Of a stretch of DNA of 64,000 nucleotides, positions 58,529-64,000 are shown one piece after another. The first letter of the stretch is position 1. Each line of letters begins with the position of its first letter. The notes beneath the pieces were generated by a model. That model was not told where the DNA came from. It did no database searches and saw only the letters and a list, made by a program, of their open reading frames with translations. The stretch is from Microbacterium testaceum. GTDB taxonomy: Bacteria > Actinomycetota > Actinomycetes > Actinomycetales > Microbacteriaceae. The position numbers and the translations under genes were made by a program. The stretch spans positions 1 to 64,000 of the forward strand of contig NZ_JAJGNJ010000004.1 of assembly GCF_020781835.1 (NCBI RefSeq), given 5' to 3'.

Positions 58529-61194
58529 GCCGTGGTCGCCCGGACGTCCGCGACGATGCCCTCGAGCGCCTGCGGCAGGGCTGCGGCATCCGTTCCGCCG
58601 CCCTGAGCGACGTCCGGACGCCCGCCACCGCCGCCGCCGAGGACGCCCGCCGCCGTCTTGGCCAGGGCACCGGCGGCGAGGCCGCGCTCACGCGCGGCGT
58701 CGTTCGTGACGACGACGACCGTCGCGCGACCGCCCGTGACGGTGCCGAGGGCGACGACGGCCGGGTCGGAGCCGAGCCTGTCACGCACCTGGAGCGCGAG
58801 CGAGCGCACGTCGTCGGCCGATGCGCCCTCGCCGAGGGACTGCGCGACGACGCGGACGGAGCCCACGGCGACCGCGGACTCGGCGAGCTGCGGGAGGCGG
58901 TCGGTGAGCGCGCGGGCCTCGAACGCCGCGATCTTCTTCTCGGCCGCCTTCAGGCTCGCGGCCAGCTCGGCGATGCGGGTCGTGAGCTGCTCGCGCGGGG
59001 TCTTCAGCGAGGTGGTCAGCTGGGACACGATCGCGCGCTCGGCGGCGAGATCGCGGAAGGCATCGAGACCCACCAGCGCCTCGACGCGGCGGTTCGAGGC
59101 GCCCACCGACGACTCGCCGACCAGGTTGACCAGGCCGATCTCCGCGCTGCGGGCGACGTGCGTGCCACCGCAGAGCTCGCGCGACCACGGACCGCCGATG
59201 TCGACCATGCGCACGGTGTCGCCGTACTTCTCGCCGAACAGCGCCATCGCGCCCGCGGCCTTGGCCTCGTCGAGCGAGAGCACGCGCGTGGTGACCTCGA
59301 GGTTGTCGCGCACGGCGTTGTTGGCGATGTCCTCGATCTCGGTGCGGGTCTCGGGCGAGAGCGCGGCACCCCAGCTGAAGTCGAAGCGCATGTAGCCGGC
59401 GCGGTTGAGCGAACCGGTCTGCGTCGCGGTCTTGCCGAGGGTGTCGCGGATGGCCGCGTGGACGAGGTGGGTGGCGGAGTGCGCCTGCTGCGCGGAGTGG
59501 CGGTTCAGGGCGTCGACCACCGTCGTCGCCGGAGCGTCGACGGACACCTCGCCCGTCGTCACCTCGACGGTGTGGCTGATGAGACCCGGGACCGGCCGCT
59601 GGACGTCGAGCACCTCGAGCTCGTAGCCGGGGCCCACGATCACGCCCTTGTCGGCGACCTGGCCGCCCGACTCGGCGTACAGGGCCGTCTCGGCGAGCAC
59701 GACCTCGGCGATCTGTCCCTGCGATGCGCGGTCGGTGCTGTGTCCGTCGACCAGGATGCCGAGGACTTTCGACTCGGTCTCGAGGTCGGTGTAACCCGTG
59801 AAGACCGTCTCGCCGAGCGCACGGAACTCCCGGTACACGCTCTGGTCGGCGATCGCGCCCTTGCGGGAGCGCGCATCCGCCTTCGCCCGGGCGCGCTGCT
59901 CCTGCATGAGGGTGTCGAACGCGCCGCGGTCGACAGTGAGCCCGGCCTCCTCGGCGATCTCGAGCGTGAGGTCGATCGGGAAGCCGTAGGTGTCGTGCAG
60001 CAGGAAGGCCTCGGAGCCGGACAGCGTTGCGGCGCCGCCACGCTTGGCATCCGCCACGGACTGGTCGAGGATCGCGGATCCGGCCGCGAGGGTGCGGAGG
60101 AAGGTCTGCTCCTCGGCGATCGCGTACGCGGACAGACGCGCGTAGTCGGTCTCGACCTCGGGGTAGGACTCCTTCATCGCGTCGCGCGAGGCGGCGAACA
60201 GCTCGGGGAAGGTGGGGCCCTCGACGCCGAGCAGGCGCATCGAGCGGATGGCGCGGCGCATGATCCGGCGCAGGATGTAGCCGCGGCCCTCGTTCGACGG
60301 GGTGACGCCGTCGGCGAGGAGCATGAGCGAGGATCGCACGTGGTCGGCGACGATGCGCAGGCGCACGTCGTCCTCGTGCGACTCGGCGCCGTACGCCTTG
60401 CCGGCGAGCTTCGCCGCGAGGTCGAGGACCGGCCGCACCTGGTCGGTCTCGTACATGTTGTCGACGCCCTGCTTGATGAACGCGATGCGCTCCAGACCCA
60501 TGCCGGTGTCGATGTTCTTGGCCGGCAGTTCGCCGACGATGTCGAAGTCGTACTTCGACCGCACGTTCGTGATCTCGTACTGCATGAACACGAGGTTCCA
60601 GATCTCGACGTACCGGTCGTCGTCGGTCGCCGGACCCCCGTCGATGCCGTACTCCGGGCCCCGGTCGAAGAAGATCTCCGAGCACGGGCCCGCGGGGCCC
60701 GGAAGTCCGGTCGACCAGTAGTTCGTGTCCTTGCCGAGCCGCTGGATGCGTTCCTCGGGGAGATCGGTCAGCCGGCGCCACAGATCGTGGGCCTCGTCGT
60801 CCTCTTCGTACACCGTGACCCAGAGGTCCTTCGGGTCGAAACCGAGTCCGCCGTCCTGCTCGGAAGTGGTCAGCAGCTCCCACGCGTAGCGGATCGCGTC
60901 TTCCTTGAAGTAGTCGCCGAACGACCAGTTGCCGAGCATCTGGAAGAAGGTGCCGTGGCGCGGGGTCTTGCCGACCTCTTCGATGTCGTTGGTGCGGATG
61001 CACTTCTGCACGTCCGCCGCGCGCGGGTAGGGCGGGGGCACGACGCCGCTGAGGTAGGGGATGAACGGCACCATGCCGGCGACGGTGAAGAGCAGGGCCG
61101 GGTCGTCGGTGACGAGCGAGGCCGACGGCACGATGGTGTGGTTCTTCTTCTCGAAGTAGTCGAGGAAACGCTGAGCGATCTCGGCGGTTTTCAT
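58525..61194 (-). CDS. alaS: Alanyl-tRNA synthetase
   Basis: 889 residues. The class II catalytic core has TPRHGTFFQMLGNWSFGDYF and TGMGLERIAFIKQGVDNMYE. The editing domain has HSATHLVHAAIRDTLG, and the second zinc motif GGTHVARSAEIG lies downstream. The C-Ala domain ends with Gly-rich GVLGGGGGGRPDVAQGGG. It charges tRNA-Ala and clears Ser/Gly mischarging. It follows a small membrane protein gene by 60 bp. Confidence 0.97.
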   Translation of the reverse strand: MKTAEIAQRFLDYFEKKNHTIVPSASLVTDDPALLFTVAGMVPFIPYLSGVVPPPYPRAADVQKCIRTNDIEEVGKTPRHGTFFQMLGNWSFGDYFKEDAIRYAWELLTTSEQDGGLGFDPKDLWVTVYEEDDEAHDLWRRLTDLPEERIQRLGKDTNYWSTGLPGPAGPCSEIFFDRGPEYGIDGGPATDDDRYVEIWNLVFMQYEITNVRSKYDFDIVGELPAKNIDTGMGLERIAFIKQGVDNMYETDQVRPVLDLAAKLAGKAYGAESHEDDVRLRIVADHVRSSLMLLADGVTPSNEGRGYILRRIMRRAIRSMRLLGVEGPTFPELFAASRDAMKESYPEVETDYARLSAYAIAEEQTFLRTLAAGSAILDQSVADAKRGGAATLSGSEAFLLHDTYGFPIDLTLEIAEEAGLTVDRGAFDTLMQEQRARAKADARSRKGAIADQSVYREFRALGETVFTGYTDLETESKVLGILVDGHSTDRASQGQIAEVVLAETALYAESGGQVADKGVIVGPGYELEVLDVQRPVPGLISHTVEVTTGEVSVDAPATTVVDALNRHSAQQAHSATHLVHAAIRDTLGKTATQTGSLNRAGYMRFDFSWGAALSPETRTEIEDIANNAVRDNLEVTTRVLSLDEAKAAGAMALFGEKYGDTVRMVDIGGPWSRELCGGTHVARSAEIGLVNLVGESSVGASNRRVEALVGLDAFRDLAAERAIVSQLTTSLKTPREQLTTRIAELAASLKAAEKKIAAFEARALTDRLPQLAESAVAVGSVRVVAQSLGEGASADDVRSLALQVRDRLGSDPAVVALGTVTGGRATVVVVTNDAARERGLAAGALAKTAAGVLGGGGGGRPDVAQGGGTDAAALPQALEGIVADVRATTA

Positions 61195-61254
61195 GTCGGG
61201 TCTTTCCGTGGGCGTGCGGGTCCACCCCGGCCAGCGGGGCGGGATGCCGGGAGG

Positions 61255-61539
61255 TCAGTCGGTGGGGGCGGCCTTCTTCGCCGCGGCGGCGAGGGAGCCG
61301 GCCGTCTCGGCGGTCGCGTCGACGGCGGCGGCGGCGACGCCCTTGGCATCGTCGAGGATCTCGGACAGCCGCGTCTCCTGCTCGTGGTACGCCTCGCTCA
61401 TGCGGTCGGCGAATTCGCCGATGCGGGCGTCGACCTGGGCGAGGAGCTCCTGACCGCGCGGATCCTTGTTGACCAGGTGCGCGGCGACGAAGCCTCCGGC
61501 GATGCCCAATACGAACCAGACCAGGCTTCTCACGATCAC
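61255..61539 (-). CDS. Small membrane-anchored protein upstream of alaS
   Basis: About 94 residues: an N-terminal helix (RSLVWFVLGIAGGFVAAHLV), then an amphipathic, Ala-rich helical region (ELLAQVDARIGEFADRMSEA and following) that may be coiled coil. It is commonly found between rpsD and alaS in related genomes; function unknown. The GTG at 61539 follows GAGGA by 7 nt. An ATG at 61575 lies 6 nt behind TACGAT and would add 12 residues; either could be used. Confidence 0.75.
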   Translation of the reverse strand: MIVRSLVWFVLGIAGGFVAAHLVNKDPRGQELLAQVDARIGEFADRMSEAYHEQETRLSEILDDAKGVAAAAVDATAETAGSLAAAAKKAAPTD

Positions 61540-61581
61540 CACTACTTCCTCGAGCGAGCGCCGCGGGCGCGGCATCCTTTC

Positions 61582-61587
61582 ATCGTA
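61582..61587 (-). promoter_or_regulatory. -10 box (TACGAT) upstream of the small membrane protein-alaS genes
   Basis: TACGAT is 6 nt from the ATG at 61575; either a leaderless start there or a 36-nt leader to the GTG at 61539. Confidence 0.4.
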
Positions 61588-61815
61588 GGCGACAGGGTCG
61601 CGCGAGCGCGCGCCCGAAGGGAAGGATGCCGCGCCCCGCGTCGGTCCTGTCGTCGGGTCGCTCGGGCGCGGCACCGCCCTCCGCGCACACGACGAAGGAA
61701 ATCTGCGGCCGAGCGGCGGCGCGAAGTGGTGACCGCCCGGTAGCGGCGTGAGTTCCTACGGTGTGTACGCGAGTGTGCTCGGAGGGAGCCGCAACGTGCG
61801 ACTGCGCGGGAACGA

Positions 61816-61847
61816 CGAAGGGCGCCGGGAGAACCCGACGCCCTTCG
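61816..61847 (-). terminator. Terminator downstream of rpsD
   Basis: CGAAGGGCG-C-CGGG and CCCG-A-CGCCCTTCG form a 13-bp stem with one bulge and an AGAA loop, 18 bp beyond the rpsD stop. TCGTTC follows on the minus strand. Confidence 0.7.
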
Positions 61848-61864
61848 GCTCGTGAGTGCGGGAC

Positions 61865-62494
61865 TCAGCGAGCGGCGTAGTACTCGACGACGAGCTGCAC
61901 GTCACACGTGACGGGCACCTCGGCACGCTTCGGGCGACGCACGAGGCGCGCCTGCAGCGTCGAGAGGTCGACCTCGAGGTAGCCCGGAACGGGGGGCAGC
62001 ACCTCGGCGTGCCCACCGGCGGCAGCGACCTGGAAGGGCTCGAGACCCTCGCTCTTGGCCTTGACGTGGATGAGCTGACCCGGCTTGACGCGGAACGACG
62101 GGCGGTCCACGAGCTGGCCGTCGACCAGGATGTGGCGGTGCACGACGAGCTGACGGGCCTGGGCGGTGGTGCGGGCGAAGCCCGAACGCACGACCAGGGC
62201 GTCCAGACGCATCTCGAGCAGCTCGACCAGGTTCTCACCGGTCAGGCCCTCGGTGCGACGAGCCTCGTTGAACGCGATGCGCAGCTGCTTCTCGCGGATG
62301 CCGTACTGCTCGCGCAGACGCTGCTTCTCACGCAGACGGACGGCGTAGTCGCTGTCGGCCTTGCGCTTGGTGCGGCCGTGCTCGCCGGGAGCGTAGGGAC
62401 GCTTCTCGAGGTAGCGGGCGGCCTTCGGGGTGAGCGCGACGCCGAGGGCGCGCGACAGACGGACCTTGCGGCGGTCCTGGGACTTCGTTGCCAC
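61865..62494 (-). CDS. rpsD: 30S ribosomal protein S4
   Basis: 209 residues. The N-terminal domain lacks the Cys zinc motif (a zinc-independent form). It has RPYAPGEHGRTKRKADSDYA and the S4 RNA-binding domain (about 98-160) LDALVVRSGFARTTAQARQL. It nucleates 30S assembly and represses its own synthesis in some bacteria. The GTG start follows AAGGAG by 6-7 nt. It is a single gene between rarA and the alaS group, away from the alpha operon. Confidence 0.97.
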   Translation of the reverse strand: MATKSQDRRKVRLSRALGVALTPKAARYLEKRPYAPGEHGRTKRKADSDYAVRLREKQRLREQYGIREKQLRIAFNEARRTEGLTGENLVELLEMRLDALVVRSGFARTTAQARQLVVHRHILVDGQLVDRPSFRVKPGQLIHVKAKSEGLEPFQVAAAGGHAEVLPPVPGYLEVDLSTLQARLVRRPKRAEVPVTCDVQLVVEYYAAR

Positions 62495-62671
62495 GAAGTA
62501 CTCCTTCCGATGACGTGGCCGCGCCTTTCGCGGCTCACGGACGTATCGCCCCCTTCCGCCCGATCCGGAACGCACGCCGGGGCGCACCGGAAGGTGATCA
62601 CAGGAAGGAGGGGATGCCCGAAAACCCTGTTTCGAGCCGGTTCATGCTACCAGAGGCGCCCGGCCGTCGAT

Positions 62672-64000
62672 TCAGCCGCCGTCGAGGATGCGACGGATCT
62701 TCTCGAGCCGCGCGGACACCTCGCGCTCGGCGCCGTGCGACGTCGGCTGGTAGTACTGCTTCCCCCGCAACTCGTCGGGCAGGTACTGCTGGGAGACGAT
62801 GCCGATGTCGCTGTCATGCGCGTACTTGTATCCCTTGCCGTGCCCGAGGCGCTTGGCTCCCGGGTAGTGCGCATCGCGCAGGTGCAGCGGAACGCGTCCG
62901 AAGCCGCCCGCCCGGACATCGGCGATCGCGGCGTTGATCGCGGTGTAGGCGGCGTTGGACTTCGCTGTCGTCGCCAGGTACACGGTGGCCTCGGCGAGCG
63001 GGATGCGTCCCTCGGGCATGCCGATGAAGGCGACGGCATCCGCCGCGGCGACCGCGATCTGGAGGGCCTGCGGATCGGCGAGCCCGATGTCCTCCGCCGC
63101 CGAGATCACCAGCCGTCGCGCGATGAAGCGTGGGTCCTCCCCCGCCTCGATCATTCGCGCGAGGTAGTGGATCGCCGCGTCGGCATCGGAGCCGCGGATC
63201 GACTTGATGAACGCGCTGATGACGTCGTAGTGCTCGTCGCCCTGACGGTCGTAGCGAAGCAGCGCGCGGTCGACCGCCTGCGCGATGTGGTCGCCGGTGA
63301 TGACGGGACGGATGTCGGTGGCATCCGTCTCCGTGTCGTCGGGGCCGGTCACGCGCGCATCCGCGTCCACTGCATCGGCGTGCGAGGCGTCGTCTCCGCC
63401 GGCCGCGTCGTCGGCGGCGACCGAGGCGGCGGCCTCGAGCGCGGTGAGGGCGCGCCGCGCGTCGCCGGAGGCCAGGCGTACGAGCGCCGAGCGGGCCTCG
63501 TCGCTCAGCACGACCCGGTCGGCGAGGCCGCGCGGATCGGTCACGGCGCGGTCGACGAGGGCGCCGAGGTCGTCGTCTCCCAGGGGGCGGAGGGTGAGAA
63601 GGAGCGACCGCGAGAGCAGCGGGGAGATCACCGAGAACGAGGGGTTCTCGGTCGTGGCGGCGATGAGCACCACCCACCCGTTCTCCACTCCGGGCAGCAG
63701 CGCGTCCTGCTGGGCCTTGGTGAAGCGGTGGATCTCGTCGAGGAAGAGGATCGTCGACTGTCCGTACAGGTCGCGCTGGGTGAGCGCCTCCTGCATCACC
63801 TCACGTACGTCCTTCACGCCCGCGGTGATCGCGGACAGCTCGACGAACCGGCGCCCCGACGAGCGCGCGATGGCCTGTGCGAGCGTGGTCTTGCCCGTGC
63901 CCGGCGGGCCCCACAGGATCACGGAGACGGCCGACCCGGATGCCGAGGAGTCGGCGCCCGCGAGAGTGACCAGCGGCGATCCCGGCCGCAGGAGGTGACC
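62672..64000 (-). CDS. rarA: Replication-associated recombination protein A (partial, 5' end outside window)
   Basis: 442 residues visible; the frame runs off the right edge. AAA+ ATPase: Walker [17 protein letters not shown], Walker [21 protein letters not shown], sensor 1 [19 protein letters not shown] MgsA/RarA C-terminal domain follows ([35 protein letters not shown]). It acts at stalled forks with DNA polymerase and SSB. An acidic insert (about 60 residues near position 200, Asp/Ala-rich) is longer than usual. The start codon is not seen. Confidence 0.93.
   Translation of the reverse strand, partial: GHLLRPGSPLVTLAGADSSASGSAVSVILWGPPGTGKTTLAQAIARSSGRRFVELSAITAGVKDVREVMQEALTQRDLYGQSTILFLDEIHRFTKAQQDALLPGVENGWVVLIAATTENPSFSVISPLLSRSLLLTLRPLGDDDLGALVDRAVTDPRGLADRVVLSDEARSALVRLASGDARRALTALEAAASVAADDAAGGDDASHADAVDADARVTGPDDTETDATDIRPVITGDHIAQAVDRALLRYDRQGDEHYDVISAFIKSIRGSDADAAIHYLARMIEAGEDPRFIARRLVISAAEDIGLADPQALQIAVAAADAVAFIGMPEGRIPLAEATVYLATTAKSNAAYTAINAAIADVRAGGFGRVPLHLRDAHYPGAKRLGHGKGYKYAHDSDIGIVSQQYLPDELRGKQYYQPTSHGAEREVSARLEKIRRILDGG

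Overview
High-GC actinobacterial chromosome, most likely Microbacteriaceae and probably Microbacterium. This rests on the very high GC content, GTG/TTG starts, 4-bp start/stop overlaps, an actinobacterial-type integration host factor fused to guanylate kinase, a helicase-degenerate PriA, a PdtaR-like ANTAR regulator, an HGxxPAAW protein and the Trp-associated membrane protein. No rRNA, CRISPR array or complete mobile element was seen; there is one tRNA.

Left arm (1-13,060) is accessory and mixed in orientation. It holds a truncated HdeD/DUF308-type gene running into what looks like an insertion-sequence end, an AEC-type exporter with a small coupled upstream ORF, an arsenate reductase next to a decayed ArsR-ArsC fusion with an intact-looking operator, a lipoprotein, an ECF sigma factor with a membrane partner, an SGNH hydrolase, a coupled flavin monooxygenase/MFS pair, a DUF885 protein, DNA polymerase I and a hotdog thioesterase.

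Right arm (13,124-64,000) is a core-metabolism block read entirely on the minus strand. From right to left in transcription order: rarA, rpsD, a small membrane protein, alaS, ruvX, mltG, the shikimate genes aroE-C-K-B-Q, efp and nusB. An inserted accessory group follows (SNF2 helicase, MBL-Rieske protein, DUF1345 membrane protein). Then come the pyrimidine operon pyrR-B-C-(PH-like)-carA-carB-pyrF, gmk, rpoZ, metK, priA, fmt, rsmB and rpe. Next are hisE-G-F-I, the Trp-associated membrane protein, the HGxxPAAW protein, trpC-B-A, lgt, gltB-gltD, pyk, tRNA-Leu(CAA) and pdtaR. Shikimate genes supply chorismate and the trp genes use it. PRPP links pyr, his and trp. GltBD and CarA handle glutamine nitrogen.

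Regulatory features: a repeated leaderless promoter layout (TANNNT followed 6-7 nt later by the start codon), a PyrR-binding hairpin over the pyrR ribosome-binding site, a perfect 16-bp ArsR-like palindrome, and six hairpins placed as terminators. The most unusual item is a family of long palindromic repeats (arms carrying GCATAAACGC) in three intergenic copies. Two of these bracket the accessory group inserted between nusB and pyrR. trpE and coaBC, which I would expect inside this conserved order, are absent from their usual slots.
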